The notes under the pieces were generated by a model. The model was not told where the DNA came from. It saw only the letters and a program-made list of their open reading frames with translations, and ran no database searches. The position numbers and the translations under genes were made by a program. Shown here in pieces: positions 35,654 to 45,589 of a DNA stretch of 64,000 nucleotides (positions within the stretch are counted from its first letter, which is position 1; the number at the start of each line of letters is the position of its first letter). Source of the stretch: JABDFW01 sp035550215 (GTDB lineage Bacteria; Bacteroidota; Bacteroidia; Chitinophagales; Chitinophagaceae); assembly GCA_035550215.1 (NCBI GenBank), contig DASZPM010000007.1, forward strand, positions 62,001-126,000, in the 5' to 3' direction.

Positions 35654-35661
35654 TATTTTTG
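35654..35661 (+). promoter_or_regulatory. -7 element upstream of the DUF1684 gene
   Basis: TATTTTTG is an exact TAnnTTTG match 23 nt before the ATG at 35685; no TTTG lies at -33. Confidence 0.4.
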
Positions 35662-35684
35662 AAAGAATACGCAATTCACTATAC

Positions 35685-36587
35685 ATGAATAATGTGCGAG
35701 GGTTACTGGTCTTATTAATGTTCTGTGTACTGCTGGCCTTTAATGTCGGTGCGCAGGCAAATGCAGTATATAAAAAAGAGATTGATGACTGGCACAGCCA
35801 GCGGATTGCCGATTTAAAAGCAGATGATGGCTGGCTAAACCTTATTGGCCTTTTTTGGCTTGATGAAGGTAAGAACAGCTTTGGCAGTGACAGTAGTAAT
35901 GATATTGTATTTCCACCGGGCACGGTTACAAAAACCATGGGTTATTTTGAACGAACTGGTAACTCCGTAAAAATGGTAATTACGGAAAATGGGCCTGTTT
36001 ATATGGATAGCCAGCGGGTAAAAGATGCAGTAATATTTACGGCTGATATGCAAAATGTACCAGTGGTGTCGTGCGGAAGCCTGCGGTGGATAATAATTAA
36101 AAGAGACGATAAAATCGGTGTTCGCCTGCGGGATATTAACAGTAAAGCACCCGCTGCTTTTACAGGCGTTGACAGGTTCCCGGTTGACAGCACCTGGCGT
36201 ATACCGGCGATGTTGCAAAAACCGGCATTGCCATCCACCATTGCCATTACCAACATTATAGGGCAAACCACTAAGCAAGCGTCACCCGGTAAGCTGGTAT
36301 TTAGTATCAGCGGCAAACAATATACGCTGGATGCAATGGAAGAGGGGGATGAATTGTTTATTGTTTTTGGCGATGCAACCAGTGGCATTACAACCTACCC
36401 CTCGGGCAGGTTTGTCTATACGAAAAAGCCCGGCGCTAACGGGTTAACCATGATAGATTTTAATAAGGCATATAATCCTCCCTGCGCTTTTACTGATTAC
36501 GCTACCTGCCCGTTGCCGCCACGTCAAAACATTTTACCTGTTGCTGTAACTGCCGGGGAAAAGAATTATGGCACACACCACAGATAA
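35685..36587 (+). CDS. DUF1684 protein, exported
   Basis: The 300-residue protein has a signal peptide (residues 1-24, ending VGAQ) and one full DUF1684 domain: WHSQRIADLKADDGWLNLIG, LFWLDEGKNSFG, and the highly conserved end DFNKAYNPPCAFTDYATCPL followed by PPRQNILPVAVTAGEKNY. The family is widespread in Bacteroidota and Actinobacteria; no enzymatic function is established to my knowledge. It is followed after 12 nt by the rRNA methyltransferase gene, so they are probably transcribed together. Confidence 0.88.
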   Translation: MNNVRGLLVLLMFCVLLAFNVGAQANAVYKKEIDDWHSQRIADLKADDGWLNLIGLFWLDEGKNSFGSDSSNDIVFPPGTVTKTMGYFERTGNSVKMVITENGPVYMDSQRVKDAVIFTADMQNVPVVSCGSLRWIIIKRDDKIGVRLRDINSKAPAAFTGVDRFPVDSTWRIPAMLQKPALPSTIAITNIIGQTTKQASPGKLVFSISGKQYTLDAMEEGDELFIVFGDATSGITTYPSGRFVYTKKPGANGLTMIDFNKAYNPPCAFTDYATCPLPPRQNILPVAVTAGEKNYGTHHR

Positions 36588-36599
36588 TGCAATTGTTTA

Positions 36600-37571
36600 A
36601 TGGAACAACAGAAACACGACACGCAGCACCAAAAAATGGAAATGTTAACCAACAGGCTGCAAAAAGTATATAAACATAAAAGTAAGCTGGCCAAAAAACA
36701 GGCTGTAACCTGTTACAGGGTTTATGACCACGACATGCCTGAGTTTCCATTTTGCATTGAACTATACGATGATAAAATATACCTGGCCGAGTACTTGCGC
36801 AGGCACGGGATGACGGATGAAGAGCACGACCATTGGCTTGATGAATGTATTGAAGTAATAAGCAGGCAACTGGAAGTGCCGGTAAATAAAATATACGCCC
36901 GCCAACGGAAGCGGATGAGCCACCGCAGCGAAGACCAATATGAAAAACTGGAGCAGCAAAAGGAATTTTTTACTGTACAGGAACAGGGACTAAAATTTTT
37001 AGTAAATTTAACCGATTATCTTGATACAGGCCTTTTTCTTGACCACCGTATTACAAGGCAGATGGTGCGGGAGCAGGCAAGCGGAAAGAATGTATTAAAC
37101 CTGTTTTGTTATACCGGCTCTTTTTCTGTGTATGCGGCAGCAGGCGGCGCGAAATCCGTTACTTCTGTTGATCTCTCAAAAACATACCTTACATGGGCTG
37201 AAGCCAATTTTACGATCAACCTTTTGAAGGACAGAACCAGGTTCAGTTTTATACACGCGGATGTGATGCAATACCTTAAAAATCTTTCACCCGGCATATT
37301 TGATTTAGTTATAGTTGACCCGCCGACATTCAGCAACAGCAAGCGAATGAAAGATTTTTTGGATATCCAGAGAGACCATGCTGAATTGTTGAATAATGTG
37401 CTTAGAGCTACAACAGCAGGCGGTATAGTTTATTTTAGCACCAACTATACTAAATTTGTATTAGATAGCGCCTCAATACAGGCTTCAGAAATAAAAGATA
37501 TTACCAGGCAGACCACTCCTTTTGACTTTGAGGGCAAACTCAAACGCTGGTGTTATAAACTTAATAAATAA
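36600..37571 (+). CDS. RlmK-like class I rRNA methyltransferase
   Basis: A SAM-dependent methyltransferase of 323 residues. The SAM-binding segment is NLFCYTGSFSVYAAAGGA, followed by VTSVDLSKTYLTWAEANF; the catalytic motif is VDPPTFSNSKRMKDF, with LDIQRDHAELL after it. These match the C-terminal half (RlmK) of E. coli RlmKL, which makes m7G2069 in 23S rRNA, or a close relative. It is stand-alone: the THUMP and RlmL domains are missing. The first 100 residues contain a PUA/EEHEAD-like piece (VYDHDMPEFPFCIELYDDKI). The target base is inferred. Confidence 0.85.
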   Translation: MEQQKHDTQHQKMEMLTNRLQKVYKHKSKLAKKQAVTCYRVYDHDMPEFPFCIELYDDKIYLAEYLRRHGMTDEEHDHWLDECIEVISRQLEVPVNKIYARQRKRMSHRSEDQYEKLEQQKEFFTVQEQGLKFLVNLTDYLDTGLFLDHRITRQMVREQASGKNVLNLFCYTGSFSVYAAAGGAKSVTSVDLSKTYLTWAEANFTINLLKDRTRFSFIHADVMQYLKNLSPGIFDLVIVDPPTFSNSKRMKDFLDIQRDHAELLNNVLRATTAGGIVYFSTNYTKFVLDSASIQASEIKDITRQTTPFDFEGKLKRWCYKLNK

Positions 37572-37733
37572 ATTATAAAGTTGCCATTGTTGGTATATGG
37601 TAATCAACCTGAACAAAACCTGCTTGCGTGGTATATTGCGAAAAGTGATTTGCTATTATTTTTATAACTGCCAAAAGCTATTTATTTAAACTTGTGCCAA
37701 TTAACAAGTTTATATAAATTTTTTAAAGAATAG

Positions 37734-37764
37734 TTGGTTTAATAAAATAGTTGCTTTACTTTCG
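37734..37764 (+). promoter_or_regulatory. Candidate promoter of the sugar-phosphate transferase gene
   Basis: TTGG (37734-37737), a 19-nt spacer and TACTTTCG (37757-37764) approximate the Bacteroidota consensus; the predicted leader is about 80 nt. The remainder of the 277-nt gap before 37849 is AT-rich with no other feature seen. Confidence 0.4.
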
Positions 37765-37848
37765 TACCTCTTTACGGATTCCCCCATAGATTGTTAACCT
37801 TGCCACTTGAAAAGACGTGTATTAATTTTTTGGACTTAATAAAAAGAT

Positions 37849-39246
37849 ATGGGGCAAAAAACATTTACTTATTTTCATCGGCTGCTGTTTATGATTACTG
37901 ATTTTTTAGTAGTCAATGCTGCATACCTGGTTGCCTATACTTTCTTTGCTTTGGTTAAATCCTCTGAATTCGGCGATGTCGGATTTAAGCTTTTTATATT
38001 CTTTAACCTTACATGGCTTATGGCAGCCGCCACTATGCGATTATATTCAACAGTAACGTTCAACAAAATAGAAGATATTTACAGGCAAAGTGCCAAGACA
38101 ATTGTTATTCAATTTGTGTTGTTCGCGAGTGTTTTATGGGTAATACAAGCCGAAGTGAATGAAAAGCGGTTTTTCTTTTTGTGTTATGGCTTACTGATTG
38201 TATTGGTGGGTATCAGCCGTTTTTTCTTTACCTATATTTCCGAATTCATTATTAAGTCAAAGCTTCACAAAAAAATTGCTATAGTCGGTTACAATGAAAC
38301 CGGGCTTGAGTTGGCGAAATATTTTCAAGGTAATAACAATATATACACTTTTGAGGGATTTTTTGATAACGCCTCCGATAATCTCTCTGTTGACGAAGAT
38401 GGTCATGTTGTGGGATCTATCCAGGAATGTATAGATTATGCTATTGAAAACAATGTACAGGAAATTTATTCAACAATAATGCCTGGCCAGCACGAAGATA
38501 TTACACGCATGATTGAGTTTGCAGACCGCAACTGCGTAAGGGTAAAATTTGTGCCGGATGTTAAGACAAATCTTAATACGGATTACAATATTGAGTATTT
38601 GGGTGATTTCCCGATAATAAGCCTCCGTTTTGAACCCCTTCAGGAGTTTAAGAACCGGGTAAAGAAAAGGCTTGCTGATATAGCAATAAGCCTGTTTGTT
38701 ATCATTTTTATTTTATCGTGGTTGATACCAGTTATAGGGTTAATTATTAAGTTAGAATCTAAAGGGCCTGTCTTTTTTAAACAAAATAGAGGTGGGCGGG
38801 ATAATGAGTTGTTTAAAATTTATAAATTTCGAACAATGACGGTGACTGAATCGGATCAGGAGTACAAACAGGCTACAAAAGATGATTCGAGAATTACCCG
38901 GGTAGGAAAGTTTTTGCGAAAAACGAGTTTAGATGAAATGCCTCAATTTATTAATGTTTTTTTGGGAAATATGAGTGTTATAGGTCCCAGACCGCATCCG
39001 ATAAAGCTTAATGAGATGTATTTATTGTCAATTAATAGTTACATGACCCGCCATTATGTAAAACCGGGAATTAGTGGTTGGGCGCAAGTACAGGGTTTTA
39101 GAGGTGAAACAGAAACACCTGAGTTGATGAGAAGAAGGATCGAACATGATATATGGTATGTTGAACACTGGTCAACAATGCTGGATATACGTATAATAGT
39201 GATGACGATTATTAATATTTTTCGTGGGGAGCAAAAAGCTTATTAA
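37849..39246 (+). CDS. Undecaprenyl-phosphate glycosyl-1-phosphate transferase (WcaJ/WbaP type)
   Basis: Inner-membrane enzyme that starts exopolysaccharide or O-antigen repeat synthesis by moving a hexose-1-phosphate to undecaprenyl phosphate. Of 465 residues, the first 130 hold four membrane helices; residues about 140-250 form a nucleotide-binding-like domain (KKIAIVGYNETGLELAKYF); a fifth helix leads into the catalytic domain with GPVFFKQNRGGRDNELFKIY, YKFRTM, DEMPQFINVFLGNMSVIGPR and HYVKPGISGWAQVQGFRGET. All hallmarks are intact. No other glycan-assembly enzyme follows within the window; two RemB-like proteins do. Confidence 0.92.
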   Translation: MGQKTFTYFHRLLFMITDFLVVNAAYLVAYTFFALVKSSEFGDVGFKLFIFFNLTWLMAAATMRLYSTVTFNKIEDIYRQSAKTIVIQFVLFASVLWVIQAEVNEKRFFFLCYGLLIVLVGISRFFFTYISEFIIKSKLHKKIAIVGYNETGLELAKYFQGNNNIYTFEGFFDNASDNLSVDEDGHVVGSIQECIDYAIENNVQEIYSTIMPGQHEDITRMIEFADRNCVRVKFVPDVKTNLNTDYNIEYLGDFPIISLRFEPLQEFKNRVKKRLADIAISLFVIIFILSWLIPVIGLIIKLESKGPVFFKQNRGGRDNELFKIYKFRTMTVTESDQEYKQATKDDSRITRVGKFLRKTSLDEMPQFINVFLGNMSVIGPRPHPIKLNEMYLLSINSYMTRHYVKPGISGWAQVQGFRGETETPELMRRRIEHDIWYVEHWSTMLDIRIIVMTIINIFRGEQKAY

Positions 39247-39409
39247 ATTAAGGGTTAATCAACTAATACTTTTTTGATGGTGTTCAAACGAGTTTATAAT
39301 GCTTTCTTATAATAATTTTAGTTATTAAAACCATATTTTCATCTTAATAAGTAATTTTAAAATTGCAGTGTTACGGTTTATATGATTAATTTTACAGCCT
39401 TTAACAGCA

Positions 39410-41035
39410 ATGCTAATGGGGCAATCAAAACTTACAACTAGGTCGGCCTTAAACGTATCATACTACATCCTTTGTTTATTTGTGTTTAGTGCTGCTGGAC
39501 TTTCTCTCAAGGCCCAAACTGGGCAACGTTTGAGCGTATATAATTCCTTTGACACATACAAGTTGTATAACAACGATTCAGCAGCTCACACTGCCTGGAA
39601 ACCTCTTGTATATACAGACACCTTACTGCCGGACACCCATAATAACCCATGGGTAAAGCGAAAATTTTTGATGGAGCATCTTTTGCAGGTGCAGGAAAAA
39701 GGGTTTAACCTGTACGGTGATATAATTGTAGATGAATATATTGGTAAAAGCAAGCGTTACGACAAAAAAATTGGTTCGAAAGAAATTAACGTGAAAACCC
39801 CCAGCATGGATACACGGGGATTTGAATTGCATGGAAATGTGAGCAATAAGTTTTTTTTTGAAACAAATTTTTATGAAAACCAGGGCAAATTTGGGGGGTA
39901 TATTGATAGCTTTGTGCGGGCTAATCATATTATTCCGGGGCAGGATAACTTTAAAAATAACGGTGACGGTAGCGGGTTTGATTTCAGCTCATCTTCAGCA
40001 AAAATAACTTATATACCAAGTAGCCATTTATTGTTTGACCTTGGTTATGGCAAAAATTTTATTGGAGATGGATATAGGTCACTACTGCTTTCCGACTGGT
40101 CAATCAACTACCCATATTTCAGAACCTCGCTCACATTTAATAATTTTCAGTACTCAGTAATGTGGTCTGAGTATATCAGCAGTATTGATAGAACGCAAAA
40201 TAATAAGCTTGGCTATTTTCGCAAATGGTCGCAAACATACCTTATTGACTGGAAAGCAACACCGATACTTACATTAAGTTTATTTGAATCTGTAATTTGG
40301 CCAGACGCAACCCACACACCATACCGGGATAAAGATGTCAGCCCATCGTTAATAAGTCCGGTTATATTCCTGCATGGCAGCAAATCGCCATCCGGTATAG
40401 AAAATAACGATATTGTTGGTTTTAATGCAAAAGTTAAGATATATGACCGTAGCTACGCATATGGCCAGGCTGTGGTAAACGAATTAGGCAAATCTTCATC
40501 ATGGAGCAACCGCACCGGTTTCCAGGTAGGGATACGAAGCAATGATGTTTTTGAAATACGCGGACTTAATGTATTGGGAGAATTTAACACCGTTCGCCCT
40601 TATACCTACGCGGGGTCTTCACAGGATGTAAGTTATACAAATGCCAACCAGCCATTGGCGCATCCACTTGGCGCCAACTTTAAAGAACTTTTGCTGGTGG
40701 CCACGTACAGCTATAACAGGTGGTGGTTGCGCGCGGAAGGCTTTCTTGCCAATTATGGGCTGGATAGCGGCGCATCTGATTATGGCCACAATGTTTTTAT
40801 TCCATTGCCTTCGCAATCGCCCGTTACTGGTAATGTTACAACAGGGCAGGGGGTGCCAACAAAAATTCAGTACGCAGATATTAAGGCCGCGTATATACTA
40901 AATCCTCAAAGCAATCTGCGTATTGAGGCAGGGGCTACGTACAGGCATGAGTTTAATGATTTTTCCAATTATAAAGACTTTATATTTTACATAGGCATAC
41001 GTATGACTTTCAGAAGTTTATTATATGACTTTTAA
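39410..41035 (+). CDS. RemB-like outer-membrane protein, paralogue 1
   Basis: The 541-residue protein has a signal sequence (about residues 16-36, ending LKAQ) after a polar start, and a beta-rich body. The segment FDLGYGKNFIGDGYRSLLLS is the family hallmark, followed by ANQPLAHPLGANFKELLLVA, shared with the next gene; the C-terminus ends in an aromatic residue, as barrel proteins do. Related proteins are annotated as gliding motility protein RemB, a mobile cell-surface lectin-like adhesin of Flavobacterium, or as Wzi-like. It lies between the WcaJ-type gene and its paralogue (27 nt gap to the latter). Confidence 0.7.
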   Translation: MLMGQSKLTTRSALNVSYYILCLFVFSAAGLSLKAQTGQRLSVYNSFDTYKLYNNDSAAHTAWKPLVYTDTLLPDTHNNPWVKRKFLMEHLLQVQEKGFNLYGDIIVDEYIGKSKRYDKKIGSKEINVKTPSMDTRGFELHGNVSNKFFFETNFYENQGKFGGYIDSFVRANHIIPGQDNFKNNGDGSGFDFSSSSAKITYIPSSHLLFDLGYGKNFIGDGYRSLLLSDWSINYPYFRTSLTFNNFQYSVMWSEYISSIDRTQNNKLGYFRKWSQTYLIDWKATPILTLSLFESVIWPDATHTPYRDKDVSPSLISPVIFLHGSKSPSGIENNDIVGFNAKVKIYDRSYAYGQAVVNELGKSSSWSNRTGFQVGIRSNDVFEIRGLNVLGEFNTVRPYTYAGSSQDVSYTNANQPLAHPLGANFKELLLVATYSYNRWWLRAEGFLANYGLDSGASDYGHNVFIPLPSQSPVTGNVTTGQGVPTKIQYADIKAAYILNPQSNLRIEAGATYRHEFNDFSNYKDFIFYIGIRMTFRSLLYDF

Positions 41036-41062
41036 ATACCATTACAGTAACCGTTGGCAATT

Positions 41063-42682
41063 ATGAAAAAAGTATTTACACTGGTATTAATAACTGCATG
41101 TTGCACGCGGGCATTTTCGCAAAATATCCCGCTCGCCCAGCAGGTGCAGAAGCGGTTTAATAAAATGGTTTTAAACGCCGATACTTCCGTATTTACAGGG
41201 TTCAGAGCTACGGACTGGCTTGAATATAAAAGCTTTTTAAGCAGTCAAAAAACACAGGTAACAGACAGTGCTTTCGGGTTGAGCAGCGGTGCGCCGGGAG
41301 GCTATTTTTTTAAGCAACTTTCAACCAACAACTGGGTGCAGGCCAACGGAAACAACAGCATATTTGCACTTGACCCGTATATAAATGCTGCTTTCGGCAA
41401 GTCAAAAGAGCAAAGCAATGCCCTGTATGAAATTTCTGCAGGCTTAAGGCTGCAGGGTACAGTTAATGACAAGATTTCGTACGGCCTTGGATATGTATAT
41501 ACCAACAGTAAATTTCCCAATTATCTTAATACTTACCTTGCGTCGAACCAGGGCTATGGGCTGGGTATGGCCAAGGGTACCCTGCAAAACAACGGGGCTT
41601 ACAGTTTCTCAAACATAACAGGCTATTTTACTTATATACCCAACAGGCATTTTTTGGTGAGCATAGGCAATGGCAAGAATTTTATCGGCGATGGTTACCG
41701 CAGTCTTATTTTGTCGGATAATTCTGCCAATTATCCATATATCCGTCTCCAGGCAAGGTTTTGGAAGCTTACTTACAATGCGCTTTATGCAGAATTTGAC
41801 AACCCGAGATATCTTATAGACGGGAACAACCAGCGCAAATACAGCGTAATGCATTACTTAGGTGCTAATTTTTCGAAAAGATTTCAGCTTGGGGTTTTTG
41901 ACAATGTAATTTGGTATTCCAGGGACACTACCATTAACCGTGGCTTCGATGTACAATATTTAAATCCATTTATTTTTACAAGGCCGCTTGAATTCGGCAT
42001 AGGTTCGCCGGATAATGCTTTTATGGGGCTAACCTTTAAATATATCCTGTACAAAAAAGGCTTTTTGTATGGACAAATAGCATTGGATGACCTGCATATT
42101 ACCGAATCTGTAAAGAATCATGCTCAACATTTTGGGGACAAATATGGGATACAACTTGGTTTATGGAACGAAGATATTTTTAACGTAAAAGAGCTAAGTT
42201 GGCGTGTTGAGTTTAATTCTGTTAGGCCCTATACGTACACTCACGGTTTTGACAAGGCAGGGTTGAATTATACCCATGCGAACCAGGCGCTTGCCGACCC
42301 TTTTGGCGCTAATTTTAATGAGCTGATTTCAATATTTCAATATAATAATAAAAGGTGGTTTGGGATGTTTGAGAACATTTACACTGTTCGCGGGGAACAG
42401 CCTGCAGGACTTGGGTATCCTATAGGATATGACCTTTGGGGTGGGGACTTGTCTGATTATCCAACTGCCCCTGTTTATGGCAGCAAAACAACCCAAGGCG
42501 TAAAGAACCATTATTTTTATAACCAGGCTAGCTTAGGCTATCTTATCAACCCTCGTAACAGGCTGGCGTTACAGGGAGATGTGATTTACCGCAGGCATAC
42601 TGCGCCAGATTTGGTAAGCTCAGATTTCTATTTTACAATAGGGATAAAAACCGGGTTGTATAACTTTTACAAAGATTTTTAA
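41063..42682 (+). CDS. RemB-like outer-membrane protein, paralogue 2
   Basis: A 539-residue protein clearly related to the preceding gene product: FLVSIGNGKNFIGDGYRSLI, then FNSVRPYTYTHGFDK and ANQALADPFGANFNELISIF occur in the same order. The signal peptide is residues 1-19 (ending AFSQ). I chose ATG 41063, not the TTG at 41054, because it gives a standard MKK start. It ends in IKTGLYNFYKDF, with terminal Phe as in beta-barrels. It is probably co-transcribed with paralogue 1 and convergent with recJ. Confidence 0.72.
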   Translation: MKKVFTLVLITACCTRAFSQNIPLAQQVQKRFNKMVLNADTSVFTGFRATDWLEYKSFLSSQKTQVTDSAFGLSSGAPGGYFFKQLSTNNWVQANGNNSIFALDPYINAAFGKSKEQSNALYEISAGLRLQGTVNDKISYGLGYVYTNSKFPNYLNTYLASNQGYGLGMAKGTLQNNGAYSFSNITGYFTYIPNRHFLVSIGNGKNFIGDGYRSLILSDNSANYPYIRLQARFWKLTYNALYAEFDNPRYLIDGNNQRKYSVMHYLGANFSKRFQLGVFDNVIWYSRDTTINRGFDVQYLNPFIFTRPLEFGIGSPDNAFMGLTFKYILYKKGFLYGQIALDDLHITESVKNHAQHFGDKYGIQLGLWNEDIFNVKELSWRVEFNSVRPYTYTHGFDKAGLNYTHANQALADPFGANFNELISIFQYNNKRWFGMFENIYTVRGEQPAGLGYPIGYDLWGGDLSDYPTAPVYGSKTTQGVKNHYFYNQASLGYLINPRNRLALQGDVIYRRHTAPDLVSSDFYFTIGIKTGLYNFYKDF

Positions 42683-42692
42683 AGAATTGCTT

Positions 42693-44393
42693 TTAACATT
42701 CTGAGAGTCTTAAGTCAATTACTTTCAACTGGATATGTTTTTCACCGTTCCATTCATTCAAGTCAAGTGTAAAAACTATGTCAAGCGGGGTTTTAAGCTG
42801 CAGAAGGCTAAATTTTTCAGCCATGTTAAAACCAATACCTGCAATAGTTGTATTACCCTGTTTTACAACAAACCTTATGTGCTGCTCTTTGAGGATTTTT
42901 GAGTAACCACTTTCTGAAATGTTCCTTGCGACAAATACGGGCCGCATATTATCGGGGCCGAAGGGCTCCATCTGGCAAATTATATTGTTAAAAGCCTCAG
43001 TCAATTCTTTAAACTGCACTTCGGCATCAATTACTATTTCTGGTATCAGCACATCTTCGGAAATGGTGGAGGACACTATGCGTTCAAATGCTTTTGAAAA
43101 ATCCTGCACTTGGCCGGGCAACATAGTCATACCGGCAGCAGCGAAATGTCCGCCGTAACCCAACAAGTGCTCACGGCACGCATGTATAGCTTCGTACAGG
43201 TTAAAGCCGGGAATGCTTCGTGCGCTGCCGGCAACAATTTCCCCGCTTTTAGTTAACACCACTGTAGGCCGGTAATAAACATCAATCAGGCGTGAGGCTA
43301 CTATACCCACAACGCCTTTATGCCAGTGGTCTTTGTATACAACGGTAGTCTTCAGGTTAGCAGCGTTCTCTGTACTTTGTATAATGTGCAGTGCTTCTTC
43401 GGTGGTGGTACTGTCCGCTTCCTTCCTGTCTGTATTATCGTTGTGCAGCATCTCTGCGTAGGTAAGCGCCTTATCAAAGTTCTTTTCAATAAGCAACTGT
43501 ATCACTTTGCGTGCGTCATCCATCCGGCCCGCGGCATTAATTCGCGGTGCAATAACAAAAACAAGATTATTGAAAGAGATTTTTTTTTGAATTGCAGATA
43601 ATTGAATGAGTGCTTTTATGCCGGTGCAGGGATTGTCGTTTACTTTTATCAACCCAAAAAAGCTTAATATCCTGTTCTCGCCTGTAACAGGCACTATATC
43701 AGCAGCAATGGCTGTTGCCACAAGGTCAAGGTACTGAAGGTATGTTTCGCGGGGCATATTCAACTCTTCAGTAAGGGCATGCATCAATTTGAAGCCGATG
43801 CCGCATCCGCAGAGTTCTTTAAAAGGATAATCACAATCTTTTTGTTTAGGATTTAATATAGCCACAGCAGCAGGTAACTCGCTGTCAGGTAAGTGATGAT
43901 CGCATACCACGAAGTCAATATTAAGCGACTTTGCGTAGGCTATCAGGTCAACAGATTTTATACCGCAGTCTAATGATATGATGAGTTTAACATTATTGAC
44001 TACGGCATATTCAATGCCCGTGCCTGAAATGCCATATCCTTCCTTATACCGGTGCGGAATATAATACTCTACATTGCTGTAGAATGATGTGATGAAACTG
44101 TAGAAGCTGGCAACCGCGGTTGTACCGTCAACATCATAGTCTCCATATATTAATATTTTCTCATTTTGTTCAATAGCCAGGAGAATACGCTTTACCGCCT
44201 TTAACATATCTTTCATCAACCATGGGTCGTGCAATTGGGAGAGCTGCGGCCTGAAAAAACTTTTTGCTTTGTCGTATGTGTCAATACCCCTGCCCACAAG
44301 TATTTTGCACAGGGTATGATTAATTTTTAAAGACTGGTGCAGGGCCTCAGCCCGGGCTTCGTCGTCCTGTAATATTTTCCAGCGTCTTTGCAT
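42693..44393 (-). CDS. recJ: Single-stranded-DNA-specific exonuclease RecJ
   Basis: A 5'-3' ssDNA exonuclease acting in recombination and mismatch repair. The 566 residues include DYDVDG (85-90), DHH (165-167 in VVCDHHLP), the Asn/Arg-rich APRINAAGRMDDA, and the DHHA1 motif GGHFAAAGMTM; the C-terminal OB-like region carries FGPDNMRPVF. All DHH-family metal ligands appear present. The ATG overlaps the stop of the polyprenyl synthase gene upstream by one base (TAATG), so translation is probably coupled. Confidence 0.96.
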   Translation of the reverse strand: MQRRWKILQDDEARAEALHQSLKINHTLCKILVGRGIDTYDKAKSFFRPQLSQLHDPWLMKDMLKAVKRILLAIEQNEKILIYGDYDVDGTTAVASFYSFITSFYSNVEYYIPHRYKEGYGISGTGIEYAVVNNVKLIISLDCGIKSVDLIAYAKSLNIDFVVCDHHLPDSELPAAVAILNPKQKDCDYPFKELCGCGIGFKLMHALTEELNMPRETYLQYLDLVATAIAADIVPVTGENRILSFFGLIKVNDNPCTGIKALIQLSAIQKKISFNNLVFVIAPRINAAGRMDDARKVIQLLIEKNFDKALTYAEMLHNDNTDRKEADSTTTEEALHIIQSTENAANLKTTVVYKDHWHKGVVGIVASRLIDVYYRPTVVLTKSGEIVAGSARSIPGFNLYEAIHACREHLLGYGGHFAAAGMTMLPGQVQDFSKAFERIVSSTISEDVLIPEIVIDAEVQFKELTEAFNNIICQMEPFGPDNMRPVFVARNISESGYSKILKEQHIRFVVKQGNTTIAGIGFNMAEKFSLLQLKTPLDIVFTLDLNEWNGEKHIQLKVIDLRLSEC

Positions 44394-45355
44394 TACATTT
44401 TTCTGTCGATTGTATAAATTACCATTTCTTCCAACGCATCCCTAACCTCATTTTTTGGAAATTTAAACAATATATTTAGCGCTTCATCTTTAAAAGCGGT
44501 CATTTTCTGCTTGGCATATTGTATCCCGCCCTGGTTCTCAACTGCCTCTATAACAAACTTTACTTTTTGCTTGTCTGTATTTTCGTTTTTAACTATGTGT
44601 ATTATTTGTTTTCGTAATGCCGGCGTGCAGTTGTTAAGTGTGTATATTAGTGGCAGGGTCAGTTTTTTTTCTTTTATATCATTGCCGGTTGGTTTGCCAA
44701 CGTCTTCATTGCTGTAGTCAAAAAGGTCGTCTTTTACCTGGAAGGCCATCCCTACCTTTTCACCAAAAAGACGCATTTGTTCAATACTGTAGTCATCAGT
44801 GAAAGTAGTTGAGGCGCCAGCAGCACAGGTTGATGCCAGCAATGAGGCCGTTTTGCCTTTAATTATCTCATAATAAACTTCTTCTTTTAAGTTAAGGCTG
44901 CGCGATTTTTCGATTTGGAGTAGTTCGCCTTCACTCATCAGCTTAATTGCGGTGGTAAGAATTTGAAGCGCCCTGATGTCGTTATTATCAACGGAAAGCA
45001 GGAGACCGCGGGAATAGAGATAATCGCCCACTAAAACAGCAATTTTATTTTTCCAAAGCGCGTTAATCGAAAAAAAGCCCCTTCTCTCCAACGCTTCATC
45101 CACAACATCGTCATGCACGAGTGTGGCAGTGTGTAATAATTCCACAAGTGAGGCAACGCGGTATGTTGCCGGCTTAATTTCACCCCCAAGTTTAGCACTC
45201 AGCAAAACAAACATCGGCCGGAGTTGCTTCCCCTTGCGTTTAACAATATAGCGCATTATTCTGTCAAGGAGGGGGACATTGCTTTTTACCGATTGCCTGA
45301 AATGTTCTTCAAACTCGGCTAACTCGGCGGAAATAATTTGTAAGGCTTTTTCCAT
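44393..45355 (-). CDS. Long-chain polyprenyl diphosphate synthase
   Basis: Cytosolic trans-prenyltransferase extending IPP onto an allylic primer to build the side chain of menaquinone (heptaprenyl/octaprenyl class); chain length cannot be set from sequence. The first aspartate-rich motif is HDDVVDEA (81-88) and the second is KDDLFDYSN, followed by KPTGNDIKEKKLTLPLIYTL. Length (320 aa) fits. It is translationally coupled to recJ and diverges from the OmpA-family gene. Confidence 0.93.
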   Translation of the reverse strand: MEKALQIISAELAEFEEHFRQSVKSNVPLLDRIMRYIVKRKGKQLRPMFVLLSAKLGGEIKPATYRVASLVELLHTATLVHDDVVDEALERRGFFSINALWKNKIAVLVGDYLYSRGLLLSVDNNDIRALQILTTAIKLMSEGELLQIEKSRSLNLKEEVYYEIIKGKTASLLASTCAAGASTTFTDDYSIEQMRLFGEKVGMAFQVKDDLFDYSNEDVGKPTGNDIKEKKLTLPLIYTLNNCTPALRKQIIHIVKNENTDKQKVKFVIEAVENQGGIQYAKQKMTAFKDEALNILFKFPKNEVRDALEEMVIYTIDRKM

Positions 45356-45502
45356 TTTTAAACTTGCCGCAATATAGTATCAAAAACTTATAATAAACCA
45401 TATGTACTTTAAAGGGGAAAATTTGCATTTATAAACTAAATGTGGATATTTTTTTGGAAAACCAAAATGTGGCATCAAAATTGGCAAAATAAATTGCAAA
45501 AA

Positions 45503-45533
45503 TTTGGAATTTCACTTATTATATCTAAATTTG
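45503..45533 (+). promoter_or_regulatory. Bacteroidota promoter of the OmpA-family gene
   Basis: TTTG (45503-45506), a 19-nt spacer and TAAATTTG (45526-45533) are a perfect consensus. Transcription should start near 45538, giving a leader of about 50 nt to ATG 45590. Confidence 0.82.
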
Positions 45534-45589
45534 TAGCACTTATTTATTGGGAAACATTAAACAACAAACAAAAAAACCAAATTACACCT

